A program made the position numbers and the translations under genes. The notes beneath the pieces are model-generated. The model was not told where the DNA came from, did not search any database, and worked only from the letters and a program-made list of their open reading frames with translations. A stretch of 62,263 nt of DNA, taken from contig DIDT01000058.1 in the NCBI GenBank assembly GCA_002418285.1, forward strand, positions 1-62,263, written 5' to 3'. Positions 51,112-59,925 of the stretch are shown piece after piece (the first letter of the stretch is position 1; each line of letters begins with the position of its first letter). The DNA comes from Phycisphaerales bacterium UBA5793 (lineage in GTDB: Bacteria; Planctomycetota; Phycisphaerae; Phycisphaerales; UBA5793).

Positions 51112-52564
51112 TGTCCTGATTCCCGTCATTGCTGGTGTCGCCCGCACTCGGCTGTGCCTGCGCCGGTGTCAGTCCCAGTTCCTTCATGAGTGTGACTTCG
51201 CGCGCCCGCTGGCGCAGTTCCTCTTCCCAGTCCCGTCCCTGCCGGGCGAACTCGGTCGCGAGTGTGGTCGTGTGATTGGCCAGTCGCGTGGCCTGCGCCG
51301 TCGCTTCTTTGGCCGGATCGACGTGCTCCATCCCATCCCAGAACCACGTGTGCGGTGTGGCGACACCGATCGCCCGCATCGACTGGGGCAGTAACCCCTC
51401 AACGAGTACGGCTTCATCGAGCCAGGCGCGGAGAATCCGATCGAGGACCGCCGTCTGGAGGTGGTTCTGTTCAACGCGGATCGACTTGTAGTAGGTCTGG
51501 TGGTCGAGACGGCCGGAGGCGTAGTTGTACCCACTGGAGTTCCCGGCCGCGACATTGAAAGGCATGTTCAGACAACGCGCGATCTCGTTGAGGATCTCGC
51601 GCTTGAACTCGGCGTATGTCGTCGCAGGCTGCTCGGCATGGACCTGGCCGAGTTTCCAGCCGCCGGGCAGGACCGTGGCCAGACGCTTCTCAAGTTCGAC
51701 GATGTCCATCGGTTCGAGAGACTCGGCCTCGCCGTTGGGCGGCGCGTCGGTATAGATGACGGCCGCGAAGTCGGCCGCCGTCTCGGCGGCGGCGATGACC
51801 GCGAGTGTGTATCGCCTGAGTTGAGCAAACAAAGGCAGGGCCGGAGTGATGTCGGGGATGCCGCGCCACTGGCCGGGCCGATCGACGCGGTAGTAGTGAA
51901 CGACGGATGCTGCGGGCACGGTGTCGAAATCGCCGCTGAAACCAAACGCGCCACTGTCACCCGGATGGCGACGCAGCACGGTGTACTTGATGGGATTGCC
52001 GAATGAATCGAAGGTGATGCCGTCCACTTCGCCGATGCGAAGCAATCGCCCGGGTGGACTCGTCACCTGGTCAGGTTCGACGAGACGCAGATCGAGTTGG
52101 ACCGGCGCTTCGACGGCCGGATTATTCGTGAGAATGCCGAACGCCTCGCCGCTCTCGGCCCGGGCGAAGCGCATGGTGCGCAACTTCTCGGGCAGGTCGA
52201 TGGCGCGCGACCACAGCTCAAACGCCTTTTCGATGATGTCGTTGGCCTTCGTGTCGGTGGTGAGCATCTGGAGGCGAGGACCGGTGCCGATGGTGTCGTT
52301 GGCAAGAGTCAGCACGATGCCTTTGGCATAGGAGTTGTTGGCAACTTCATAGCGAGCCCGGTTGCGCAGAATGCGCCGGACTTCGGGCGAGAGCGCCGCG
52401 TTGGGTGACAGGCCATCGGCGTTGGCCCAGTGGCGGCGGTTGTCGGTAGTGGTCTGGGCCGAGTCGAACTTGGCGCGGACAAACCGCACCGGCGGGCGCG
52501 ATGGAGCAGACGGCGCCATGCCATTGTTGCCAAACCACGATGAAACCAGACGCTTGAGCATCAT
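51068..52564 (-). CDS. Portal protein (lambda gpB-like)
   Basis: A 498-residue portal protein from the ATG at 52564, which overlaps the preceding stop (TGATG). Typical lambda-family text: RNRARYEVANNSYAKGIVLT, LRTMRFARAESGEAFGILT, RLVEPDQVTSPPG, YYRVDRPGQWRGIPDITPAL and MPFNVAAGNSSGYNYASGRL. It forms the dodecameric DNA gate in the capsid vertex. It lies between a gpW-like gene and the protease-capsid fusion. Confidence 0.92.
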   Translation of the reverse strand: MMLKRLVSSWFGNNGMAPSAPSRPPVRFVRAKFDSAQTTTDNRRHWANADGLSPNAALSPEVRRILRNRARYEVANNSYAKGIVLTLANDTIGTGPRLQMLTTDTKANDIIEKAFELWSRAIDLPEKLRTMRFARAESGEAFGILTNNPAVEAPVQLDLRLVEPDQVTSPPGRLLRIGEVDGITFDSFGNPIKYTVLRRHPGDSGAFGFSGDFDTVPAASVVHYYRVDRPGQWRGIPDITPALPLFAQLRRYTLAVIAAAETAADFAAVIYTDAPPNGEAESLEPMDIVELEKRLATVLPGGWKLGQVHAEQPATTYAEFKREILNEIARCLNMPFNVAAGNSSGYNYASGRLDHQTYYKSIRVEQNHLQTAVLDRILRAWLDEAVLVEGLLPQSMRAIGVATPHTWFWDGMEHVDPAKEATAQATRLANHTTTLATEFARQGRDWEEELRQRAREVTLMKELGLTPAQAQPSAGDTSNDGNQDNGQEQDANAISIAA

Positions 52565-52764
52565 CACGCCGTACCCGGCGGCTCCAGTTGCACGAACTTC
52601 ACCTTGAGCCCTTTGCCCCGGCTCGCTTTCTTGCTTTCGAGGTAGCGGTCCGCTTCGATCTGCTCGGTGAGCGAGTGCTGCTCGACGCTCCCCGAGTCGC
52701 CGCTCGCCTTGGCGGGGCCTTGGGCGCACTGTTTGATCGCCTGCTCGATGTCGGACTCAGCCAT
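52564..52764 (-). CDS. gpW-like head-tail joining protein
   Basis: A 66-residue protein: MAESDIEQAIKQCAQGPAKA, SLTEQIEADRYLESKKASRG and KFVQLEPPGTA. Length and the IEADRYL motif match the small gpW-type proteins that precede portal genes. Its stop overlaps the portal start. Confidence 0.75.
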   Translation of the reverse strand: MAESDIEQAIKQCAQGPAKASGDSGSVEQHSLTEQIEADRYLESKKASRGKGLKVKFVQLEPPGTA

Positions 52765-52979
52765 CCCTTGTCCTCGTAAAGTTCAATGAGCACCGCCATG
52801 CGCTTGCGCCACCGCCGCTGCCGCTGGGCATACGTGTTGACGGCGGTCGAAACCGGCCGTCCCTCCAGGTGCGCCAGCCACGCCTCCTGCACCGCATCAT
52901 CGCGATCCAGCGCAGGGACAAAGCGCAACTCGATCACGAGTCGGCCGGGGTCATCCAGAGGTGGCAGAACATGGTCCAT
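52599..52979 (-). CDS. Small phage protein overlapping gpW (sigma-like N-terminus)
   Basis: A 126-residue frame. The first 70 residues look genuine (DPGRLVIELRFVPALDRDDA, QEAWLAHLEGRP, TYAQRQRRWRKRM) and resemble a small sigma-like or HTH phage protein. The last 55 residues are Ser/Arg/Ala-rich and lie opposite in frame to the gpW-like gene; they may be real but disordered, or the gene may end earlier through an undetected frameshift. The overlap of 166 bp with gpW is unusually large. Confidence 0.5.
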   Translation of the reverse strand: MDHVLPPLDDPGRLVIELRFVPALDRDDAVQEAWLAHLEGRPVSTAVNTYAQRQRRWRKRMAVLIELYEDKGWLSPTSSRRSNSAPKAPPRRAATRGASSSTRSPSRSKRTATSKARKRAGAKGSR

Positions 52980-53088
52980 CCGTCAGGTACGGACGGATGA
53001 AACGCTCAGAGATTGCAGATGGGGAGGGGTGAGAGTGAGGTCAGTACACGGGTAGAACCGGCGAAGCATTTCCGAGGCAGCAGACTTG

Positions 53089-54210
53089 CTAATTCCCGGC
53101 TTGAATCTCTTCAAATAGAATCTGCGCCTTCGCTTGCGCCGCAGTTCGAGATTCGGGCGAAAGTTGCTTTGCCAGTTCGTCTCTTCGTACGGTAGCATCG
53201 CGAACATTGTCGGGGTCGATGTAGACGTCCTTGCCATCCACATTCAGGACCTGGTAGGGCATTCCAGAAGCAGCCGCCACAGCGAACCACACGTAGGCTT
53301 CAACATCATCTTTGGGACCATCCACACCCAAACGGATGCGTTCAGCGAGTGCGAGCATGGCTTTACAATTGCCGAGCAGCGCTCCATTGCGGTACCAATA
53401 CGCTGCGTCAGCGTCCGATGGCGGAGTCCCAACACCATTGGCATATCGGTCCGCCAGAGAGCACATAGCCCATTGATCGCCGAGCTCGGCAGCCCTGCGG
53501 TACCACTGAACCGCCTCCCGCTCGTTGTGCTGAACGCCTCTTCCCTCCGTGTAGCAGTCGCCCATCTTGCACATAGCGGAACTTGAACCCATTTCTGCGA
53601 AAGACTGATAGAACAGAAACGTCTCCCAATCATCAGGTGTCTGACCCCTGATCTCTTCCTCGCGTCCAATCTCTGCCATGAGCATCGCCATGTTTGCAAC
53701 AACAACAGTCTTTTGATTCTCAAATCCAATCCGATACCACCGAATTGCTTCCTCTTCAACCTTCGGAGTACCGATTCCTCGGGCATACATGTTCGCTAGC
53801 CGAAAGACTGACACGCGATCGGCAGACTTCGCTTTGACTGCCCGACGATACCAACGCAGCGACTCGGTCGCGCTCTTTGCGACACCATCTCCGTCCGCGT
53901 AGCGACCGGCAAGTTCAAGCAATGCGTCTGCACCGCCCGCTTCCGCAGCAGAAACGAGTTCGTCTATCGACATCTGGTCATGCAGGTTTCCAACACTGCC
54001 GAGCGATTGGTCATTTGAGACTCCACCACCCGTCACTCGCTCGGAACCTGCCGGAATCTCACCTGCCGCCGACGCTTCGACTTCCTTGGTTGGTTCACCC
54101 CCGGCCAATCGCATCGCATAGAACAAGACGATCAGCATGAGCGCCGCCGAAATGGCGACAGAGGCCACAGCCAGCGCAATCTTGGTTCTGGAGGTTCCGG
54201 GTGTGTCCAT
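53089..54210 (-). CDS. Membrane-anchored Sel1-repeat protein (phage cargo)
   Basis: A 373-residue protein from the ATG at 54210 (MDTPGTSRTK). One membrane helix (LAVASVAISAALMLIVLFYA) is followed by several Sel1-like repeats: YADGDGVAKSATESLRWYRR, YARGIGTPKVEEEAIRWYRI, CYTEGRGVQHNEREAVQWYR and YANGVGTPPSDADAAYWYRN. Sel1 repeats mediate protein-protein contacts. It is inserted between TerL and head genes and is less GC-rich than they are, so it looks like a moron (lysogenic conversion gene). A sigma-70-like promoter lies upstream. Confidence 0.8.
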   Translation of the reverse strand: MDTPGTSRTKIALAVASVAISAALMLIVLFYAMRLAGGEPTKEVEASAAGEIPAGSERVTGGGVSNDQSLGSVGNLHDQMSIDELVSAAEAGGADALLELAGRYADGDGVAKSATESLRWYRRAVKAKSADRVSVFRLANMYARGIGTPKVEEEAIRWYRIGFENQKTVVVANMAMLMAEIGREEEIRGQTPDDWETFLFYQSFAEMGSSSAMCKMGDCYTEGRGVQHNEREAVQWYRRAAELGDQWAMCSLADRYANGVGTPPSDADAAYWYRNGALLGNCKAMLALAERIRLGVDGPKDDVEAYVWFAVAAASGMPYQVLNVDGKDVYIDPDNVRDATVRRDELAKQLSPESRTAAQAKAQILFEEIQAGN

Positions 54211-54328
54211 GCTCAACAACCTGCATCAAGTACTCAGCGCGAACACATCTGCGTCTCGGCTGAGTCAGCAATCGAAACTGGCGATTCGTGCTCCCTTGAT
54301 CGATACAAAGGGCTCGCGACCGCCGAAA

Positions 54329-54357
54329 AGTGTAACTGATTCTGATCGACTGTGCAA
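54329..54357 (-). promoter_or_regulatory. Sigma-70-like promoter for the Sel1 gene
   Basis: On the minus strand TTGCAC (54357-54352) is separated by exactly 17 bp from TACACT (54334-54329), about 120 bp before the Sel1 ATG. The match to the -35/-10 consensus is good, and the independent position fits a cargo gene with its own promoter. Confidence 0.4.
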
Positions 54358-54470
54358 GGCTCGCACATGCAATAGTACATTGAGTCAACGCCTATGGTAA
54401 AGGTCGCCATACCCGACAACGGCGCGTAAAACCAAGCTGGCCACGCTACTCGCCACGAACTCGCTGCGAT

Positions 54471-54665
54471 CTAAGGGGTGGCCGGAATACCAACGACACG
54501 CTCCGTTGTAGTCACCCGCCTGCCGCAGTGCCGACACTCGCGCCGCCTTCGGATCACGCCGCCGGGGAGTTTTCGCGTGTAGACGACCTCAAAGTGCCCG
54601 CACCCGCATTTCGGACAGCGAATGCCGCGTGGCTCCGGATCACGATTTCGCTTTCCTTCGCTCAT
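54471..54665 (-). CDS. Small zinc-ribbon protein (NrdR-like ribbon)
   Basis: A 64-residue protein: IRCPKCGCGHFEVVYTRK and RECRHCGRRVTTTERV. The CxxC...CxxC ribbon with the following RVTTTER closely resembles the N-terminal ribbon of NrdR without its ATP-cone. It overlaps TerL by 4 bp (ATGA). A role in DNA binding or packaging is plausible. Confidence 0.65.
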   Translation of the reverse strand: MSEGKRNRDPEPRGIRCPKCGCGHFEVVYTRKLPGGVIRRRRECRHCGRRVTTTERVVGIPATP

Positions 54666-56956
54666 CGCCGCCCTCCCTGGAGTTCGGAGAGCCGGATACG
54701 CCGTCGTGGAGCCGGTCGCGTGTCAGTGCCGTAGAGCACCGCACCCTGCATCGACGCCGCGACGGCGCAGCCCACGAGGCAGTCGAGCCAGTGGTTGTCG
54801 ATGCCATCCACGCGGAGTTTCCACTCATCGACGGTCCGGCCGCGACCTTGCGTCTTCACCCGGTACTCGCTGGTGAGGTGCTCGGCGAGGAGTTGATGGT
54901 TCGTCGCGGTGCGTTTCGCTGATCCGCCAGTTCGTCCGAACAGCGCCAGACAGCCCGGGTCACCCATCGGCACCGCTAGGCGCGCATGCACGAACGACTT
55001 CCAGTAATTCGTGTCAAACACAACATGGCGCACGGCGCGCTTGCCGGTGATGACGGGGATGCGCCAGTTCAGGCCGACGCGATCGCCGCGCTTGCGTTTG
55101 TATTCGCTGAAGGGGATACTCGAAGCGCCGACGTACCGGCCGTGGCTGGGCATGACGACATTGGCATACCGGCATTGCCGGCAGAACTGGTAGACCACAT
55201 CCGACGACTGGCCCCAGTTGGCGTCGATGAGACACCGGTCAATGCGAACCATCGCGCCATCGTCGCGTTTCCACTCCCGGCCGAGTTTGGCATCGACGAG
55301 TCGCTCGAGGCCCGCGTAGACCGCCCCTTCCAGACCCGCGCGGGGCGATGCGGCCGCAAGTGTGCGGCGGATGTCGCGAAGGGTGAAGTATGCCTCTTTC
55401 TGGTCGGGCTCGGTGCCGTAGTCGATCACGCTGCCCGTGAAATCCTCCTCCCACGCCACGACGAGCCAGAAGAGCGCCTTGGCCTGCACGTCGATGAACA
55501 TCGTCACCAGCGACGAACCGATCGGCACTTCCGCGCGCTGGAGGCCGTTGACCTTCGCAGTGATCTGCTCGGCCGTAAGCAGGTCCTCGTCGAGCGCCGT
55601 GCTTTCGGGGAGCGGTTCGTTCTGGTATTCGGCCCAGAACGCGGCCTCATCCTGGAGCCGCAGATTCATCGCGTGCTGGATGGCGCTGAGTTCATCATGG
55701 TTGAACCGGTCCGGCCACGCAACCTCGGCGCCCTCATCCATCTCGGCGCGACGCTGCCCGTAGAACTCGGTGGCGCGGGTGATGCCCTCGTCGGCGCGCA
55801 GTCCCTCGGCCCGCAGCCGCGCGTACTCCGACCACAACTGCTCGCGCGTGGGGAACGAGTACACCATCTTCGTGCGCTGTCCCTGCCACTGCGGGTGCTT
55901 GTCGCGATCAAGCAGTCGGTCGGCCAGATCATCGGGCCGCACGACGGTGAGTGTCATGAGTCCGGCGATCTTCCGTCCCGGACCGGCCAGGCCGAGGATG
56001 GCGCCGGCAAGGATGCGTTCGCGGGTGGCGCACTGCGATGGCGATCGCGCCGATTCGTCCGTCTGCGGGTCGTCGATGAGCACGAGTGACGGTCGAACAC
56101 TGCGTCCGTCCGGGCGCTTGTACTTCATGCCGCGGATGCGGCCGGTGATGCCGGCGACGCGGATGATGCCGCCCGAGGGCAGCGAACCGGGCACCGTGGG
56201 CAGGACGATCTCGTGCGCCGTCCAGCCGATATGGGTCTGGCTGCCTTCGAAGAGTTGGCCCGCAGCGCGCTGGTGGATGCCATCGAGGCAGTGGATGGGG
56301 AAACAGGCCTCGGGGAAGTCTTCGAGGAGCGCCTCGCTGTTCTCCAGTTCGGCCTTGATCGACTCGAGCATATGGCCGGCGTGCTCTTCGTCCGAGCCGA
56401 TGAGCGCCACGAACTCGCAGTGGCCATAGAGCAGCGCCCAGAGGCAGGCGATCTCGCACAAGCTGGTCTTTCCGCTGCCGCGCGGCATGGCCATGGCGAA
56501 GAGGCCGCCCTCGAGCACGGCCTGCTCGATCTTGGCGATGACCTTGAGGTGGTCCGGTGACCACGCCAGGTGGAAGGTCTGCGGGAAGTAGGTCTCGCAG
56601 AACAGGCGGAAGTTGCGGCGGCACGCTTCCTTGCGACTCGGATCGATGATCTCGGACAGCGCATCGATGTCCCGACCGGTGAGCGAATCGGGCAGGTCGC
56701 GCTGGCGGGCACGATCGATATCCTCATCAAACGGTTCACCCTCGGTGGACCCGGCAACATTGAGCCGTTCCTGCCGCTCGATGACCAGCCAAGCGGTGTA
56801 GCGTAGCAGATCGACGGTCTTCCCATCGCCGATGCGATACCCAGCGCGCGTGCGGTGGCGGTGGAGTTGCCGCTCGCTGATCACCTCGCCCAAGGGAGTC
56901 GAGTTGAGCACGCGGCAGAGTTCGCTCGGTTTCAGGCTGCGCGGGTCAATCGCCAC
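54662..56956 (-). CDS. terL: Terminase large subunit (GpA-like)
   Basis: About 764 residues if the GTG at 56956 is used, which limits overlap with the upstream gene; an ATG at 57010 is also possible. ATPase motor: AMPRGSGKTSLCEI (about residue 155) and Walker B SLVLIDDPQTDESA (about 290). Nuclease: MFIDVQAKALFWLVV, CLIDANWGQSSDV and GIDNHWLDCLVG. Pattern and length fit GpA-type large terminases. An N-terminal extension (residues about 8-60) is related to the small upstream protein. It packages and cuts phage DNA. Confidence 0.92.
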   Translation of the reverse strand: MAIDPRSLKPSELCRVLNSTPLGEVISERQLHRHRTRAGYRIGDGKTVDLLRYTAWLVIERQERLNVAGSTEGEPFDEDIDRARQRDLPDSLTGRDIDALSEIIDPSRKEACRRNFRLFCETYFPQTFHLAWSPDHLKVIAKIEQAVLEGGLFAMAMPRGSGKTSLCEIACLWALLYGHCEFVALIGSDEEHAGHMLESIKAELENSEALLEDFPEACFPIHCLDGIHQRAAGQLFEGSQTHIGWTAHEIVLPTVPGSLPSGGIIRVAGITGRIRGMKYKRPDGRSVRPSLVLIDDPQTDESARSPSQCATRERILAGAILGLAGPGRKIAGLMTLTVVRPDDLADRLLDRDKHPQWQGQRTKMVYSFPTREQLWSEYARLRAEGLRADEGITRATEFYGQRRAEMDEGAEVAWPDRFNHDELSAIQHAMNLRLQDEAAFWAEYQNEPLPESTALDEDLLTAEQITAKVNGLQRAEVPIGSSLVTMFIDVQAKALFWLVVAWEEDFTGSVIDYGTEPDQKEAYFTLRDIRRTLAAASPRAGLEGAVYAGLERLVDAKLGREWKRDDGAMVRIDRCLIDANWGQSSDVVYQFCRQCRYANVVMPSHGRYVGASSIPFSEYKRKRGDRVGLNWRIPVITGKRAVRHVVFDTNYWKSFVHARLAVPMGDPGCLALFGRTGGSAKRTATNHQLLAEHLTSEYRVKTQGRGRTVDEWKLRVDGIDNHWLDCLVGCAVAASMQGAVLYGTDTRPAPRRRIRLSELQGGRR

Positions 56957-57212
56957 GACCGCCCCCACTCTCCGCCATGTCCTTGACCAGCCATGCGGCG
57001 TAGTGCACAAGGTTGATGGTGCCGTCGGGGTTGGTCGGCGCGCCCGCGTCGATGTCGGTTCGCACCATCGCTTCGCTGATCGGTTGACCGCCGACGCGCG
57101 TCAACATACGCGCCGTGTCGGTCACCGATAGAGCGGCCGGGTTCAGGCCGCCCGGCTGGTCGGCTTGCCGTGAGCCACGTCGAACGGTCTGGTCTTCACG
57201 CGGCGTAGGCAC
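56946..57212 (-). CDS. Putative terminase small subunit (HTH)
   Basis: About 88 residues from the GTG at 57212 (VPTPRED); the frame is open to 57287. The core (ALSVTDTARMLTRVGGQPI, AGAPTNPDGTINLVHYAAW) looks like a small HTH domain. Its position directly before TerL suggests the DNA-recognition small subunit. The same pattern occurs at the N-terminus of TerL. Overlaps TerL by 11 bp. Confidence 0.6.
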   Translation of the reverse strand: MPTPREDQTVRRGSRQADQPGGLNPAALSVTDTARMLTRVGGQPISEAMVRTDIDAGAPTNPDGTINLVHYAAWLVKDMAESGGGRGD

Positions 57213-57267
57213 GGCGGTCCTCCGTAGCGCACGTCGCGCCGGGCGCGCTGAAGGCGAGGCATTGGGC

Positions 57268-57437
57268 CATGTGCGAACGCAGTCCAACGTGGGCCAACAC
57301 GGCGCGATGTTTGTCCCTACCTAGCACATGCCTAGCAACCTGCCCACATGTCGCGCGAACTTCCCCACAATCTGCGAAAGCTGCTCGAAACCTCGGCAAT
57401 TCCCCTTGCATGTGCGCGCTGTTCATGCCCTCATGTG
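57268..57437. repeat. CACATG/CATGTG motif array in the divergent control region
   Basis: CATGTG or its complement CACATG occurs at 57268-57273, 57325-57330, 57345-57350, 57409-57414 and 57432-57437, and CCTAGCA is repeated at 57320-57326 and 57331-57337. The region lies between the minus-strand packaging/structural operon and the plus-strand small-gene operon. These may be binding sites of the phage regulator or TerS recognition sites. Confidence 0.4.
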
Positions 57438-57492
57438 TGCAACGCGAGGCGGAACACGCCGCCCGCCAACCAACGCGAAAGGACGCATCCAC

Positions 57493-57963
57493 ATGACGAC
57501 ACGAACGAAGAAGGACGACCTGGGCAAACGAATCCGGCAGCACGCGATGTTCAGCGAAACCGACCTGCGCTACCTGCGGGCCAAGGGCTACACCGACGAG
57601 GAGATCCTCGCCTTCTGGGACCGCGACCACGCGATGGGCAAGACGCCGGTCACCCACGCGGCCACGCGAATCGAGTCCATCGCCATCCGGGTCGAGTCGG
57701 TTCAGAAGCAGGTGCGGGCCAGCGCCGCGCTGAGCATCGAACTGGGCATCAGCACCTACAAGACCGGATGCGCCAACGTCGCGGTGAGCGACACCTACGC
57801 ACCGACCTACGGGTTCATGGCCACCGCGATCGACACGACGAGGCGATCGCTGGCGCAACGCATCTTCGAGAAGAACGCGGAAGACCTCGACGCCGGCCAG
57901 TGCGGCGAACTCGACGCGGTGATTCGGGCCTGCATGCTCGTCGCCAACGTCACCACCATCTGA
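57493..57963 (+). CDS. Phage early-region protein of unknown function
   Basis: A 156-residue protein from the ATG at 57493 (GAAAGG upstream). A helical N-terminus with LRYLRAKGYTDEEILAFWDR resembles a small HTH. A central segment (ESVQKQVRASAALSIELGIS, TGCANVAVSDTYAPTYGFM) is unlike anything I can name. First gene of a plus-strand operon. Confidence 0.55.
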   Translation: MTTRTKKDDLGKRIRQHAMFSETDLRYLRAKGYTDEEILAFWDRDHAMGKTPVTHAATRIESIAIRVESVQKQVRASAALSIELGISTYKTGCANVAVSDTYAPTYGFMATAIDTTRRSLAQRIFEKNAEDLDAGQCGELDAVIRACMLVANVTTI

Positions 57964-57996
57964 ATCGCGGCAACGCAAACCGAAAGGACCAGCACC

Positions 57997-58251
57997 ATGA
58001 AGATCAAGACCATCATCATCGAGGGCGACGCGGGCGACGTCGAGATTCACGCGGCCGACTACGGCGCGCAGGTCATCGCCAACGACGTGATCGCCGAGGT
58101 CGCCCGCAGCGACGACCGCGAGGACCGGTTCGCGGTTGCCTTCAACGCCGCCAAGGTCATCTACGGCGAAAACAAGCGCGGCGAACCCAACGCCACCAAC
58201 AGCATGATCCACGACGTGCTCCACGAGATCGAGCGCGTCGCGGGCTGCTGA
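57997..58251 (+). CDS. Small acidic phage protein
   Basis: An 84-residue protein: MKIKTIIIEGDAGDVEIHA, then RFAVAFNAAKVIYGENKRG. It has a GAAAGGACC-type site before the ATG. No domain recognised. The start is decided by the ribosome-binding site and spacing within the operon. Confidence 0.55.
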   Translation: MKIKTIIIEGDAGDVEIHAADYGAQVIANDVIAEVARSDDREDRFAVAFNAAKVIYGENKRGEPNATNSMIHDVLHEIERVAGC

Positions 58252-58281
58252 ACCACTAACCGCAAACGGAACGGAGACGCC

Positions 58282-58518
58282 ATGAGCACCACACGCGACA
58301 ACACCTTGAACACGATCGCCCGCGAGGCCCTCGGCCTTGAGACCTTGGAAACCCGCAACAGCGACAGCCTCGACTTCCACGACACCGCGGTGTGGTGCAT
58401 CAAGGAAGCGTTGGAGCGGGCCTACGAAGCTGGACGGCAGTCGGCGCGGCCGACCAAGGCGGTCTGCCCGGCGTGCGGGCGCAAGATCGACATCACGCCG
58501 GTGCCTACGGGCAAGTGA
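58282..58518 (+). CDS. DUF6900-like phage protein with C-terminal CxxC
   Basis: A 78-residue protein: NTIAREALGLETLETRNSDS, LDFHDTAVWCIKEALERAYE is the DUF6900 pattern, found in mobile elements. It ends with one CPACGRK knuckle. Function is unknown. Confidence 0.7.
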   Translation: MSTTRDNTLNTIAREALGLETLETRNSDSLDFHDTAVWCIKEALERAYEAGRQSARPTKAVCPACGRKIDITPVPTGK

Positions 58519-58530
58519 GCAAGGAGCATC

Positions 58531-58839
58531 ATGAACACCAGCACCATCCAGATTGAACGAAATCGCCCCGCCCGACGAACCGGCGCGGGCGCGCCCAACG
58601 TCGTCATCCGCGAGGCGTGCGATCGCGACGGCATCGTCCTCGGCCACCTCGTCGCCAATCACGACGGCACACCCGAGGGCATCGTCGCCGCCGCACGTCG
58701 CGCGACGCAGCGCATGTTCGACTCCTTCGCCGATGCCTCCAACGTCAACAGCCGAATCATTGCGACCGACGCCGCGGGCAAACCGCGCTGGTCGGTGTCG
58801 CCCAACTTTGCAGTCATCGAAGAACTCGCCGTCGCGTGA
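58531..58839 (+). CDS. Small phage protein of unknown function
   Basis: A 102-residue protein: NVVIREACDRDGIVLGHLVA, then RMFDSFADASNVNSRIIATD. It lies 12 bp after the preceding gene with an AAGGAG site. No family recognised; conserved-looking composition supports coding. Confidence 0.55.
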   Translation: MNTSTIQIERNRPARRTGAGAPNVVIREACDRDGIVLGHLVANHDGTPEGIVAAARRATQRMFDSFADASNVNSRIIATDAAGKPRWSVSPNFAVIEELAVA

Positions 58840-58884
58840 CGGCGGTTCAAATCCACCAACCGCTCTCTTGAAAGGAGCAGCACG

Positions 58885-59922
58885 ATGAAGAAGAACGAGA
58901 TCAAAATCGGAAACACGTACACCGCCAAGGTGAGCGGCACCATCGCCAAGGTGCGCATCGACGCCGAGAATCGAAATGGCGGCTGGGATGCGACGAACCT
59001 CGACACGAAGAAGAAGGTGAGGATCAAGTCTGCCCAGCGGCTTCGAGCCGAAGCCGGGCCGCCAAAGACGGCCAGCACAACTCAAGCGACCAAGCGAGCC
59101 TCCGGTAAGTCCTCCGGGGGCTCGGTTGTTGATGGGAAGATCGCCGAGCGCGACGCCAAGGCCGCAGCCAAGGGCCTGGTCATGAAAACCGAGATCGTCA
59201 ACGGCAAGGAACGATCTCGCTGGGTGAAGAAGGCCGAGGAGGCGGCGGCCCAGCAAGGCACATCGCCGGTGAAGGCAAAACGCAAAGGACGACGCGCGCA
59301 GCCACGTATCGCGCTGGTCAACAAGGACGACTTCGCCGTCATCGCCAAACAGGTCGAAGACCTGCCGGTGAGCAAGAACCATGTGTGCTGGAAGAAGAAC
59401 GGCAAACTCTACGAGTTGTACTTCCGCGTCGATGGTCGCACGCCACTTCTCTACCGCGCACCCGCCGACTCGCCCATCGATGAGAAGACCGGCTGCCGCG
59501 AGATCAACGCCTCGGGCAGTGTGACAGGCGTCTTCCACATCAAGCAGAGCATCAAGCAGTTGACCGGCAAGACGCCGGCGCAACTCGGCATCACCATGCC
59601 GCCGGACCGCGGCGCACCGAAGGCACGTACCAACGCGACGAACAAAACGACCGATGGCAAGCCCGACGCCAAGCCGCGCAAGAAGCGCGAGGGCCTCAGC
59701 GGCCTCGACGCCGCGGCGCAGGTCCTGGGGCGAGCCAAGGAACCCCTCGACGCCAAGACCATCGCCGAGCGCGCCATCGCGGCGGGCTGGAAAACGAACG
59801 GTGCCACACCGCACGCGACGCTCTATGCCGCCATGATCCGCGAGATCAAATCCAAGGGCAAGGAAGCGCGCTTCGCCAAGGTGGACAAGGGCCGCTTCAC
59901 CGCGGCTGGAAAGGCCGGGTGA
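58885..59922 (+). CDS. HARE-HTH domain DNA-binding protein
   Basis: A 345-residue basic protein. The N-terminus is a small beta domain (IKIGNTYTAKVSGTIAKVRI, DLTNLDTKKKVRIKSA-like), the middle is Lys/Ala-rich and the C-terminal 75 residues (GLDAAAQVLGRAKEPLDAKT, AIAAGWKTNGATPHATLYAA, KVDKGRFTAA) form a HARE-HTH winged helix, a domain thought to recognise DNA modification or link to chromatin/RNA polymerase. The largest gene of the plus-strand operon. Confidence 0.75.
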   Translation: MKKNEIKIGNTYTAKVSGTIAKVRIDAENRNGGWDATNLDTKKKVRIKSAQRLRAEAGPPKTASTTQATKRASGKSSGGSVVDGKIAERDAKAAAKGLVMKTEIVNGKERSRWVKKAEEAAAQQGTSPVKAKRKGRRAQPRIALVNKDDFAVIAKQVEDLPVSKNHVCWKKNGKLYELYFRVDGRTPLLYRAPADSPIDEKTGCREINASGSVTGVFHIKQSIKQLTGKTPAQLGITMPPDRGAPKARTNATNKTTDGKPDAKPRKKREGLSGLDAAAQVLGRAKEPLDAKTIAERAIAAGWKTNGATPHATLYAAMIREIKSKGKEARFAKVDKGRFTAAGKAG

Positions 59923-59925
59923 ACG

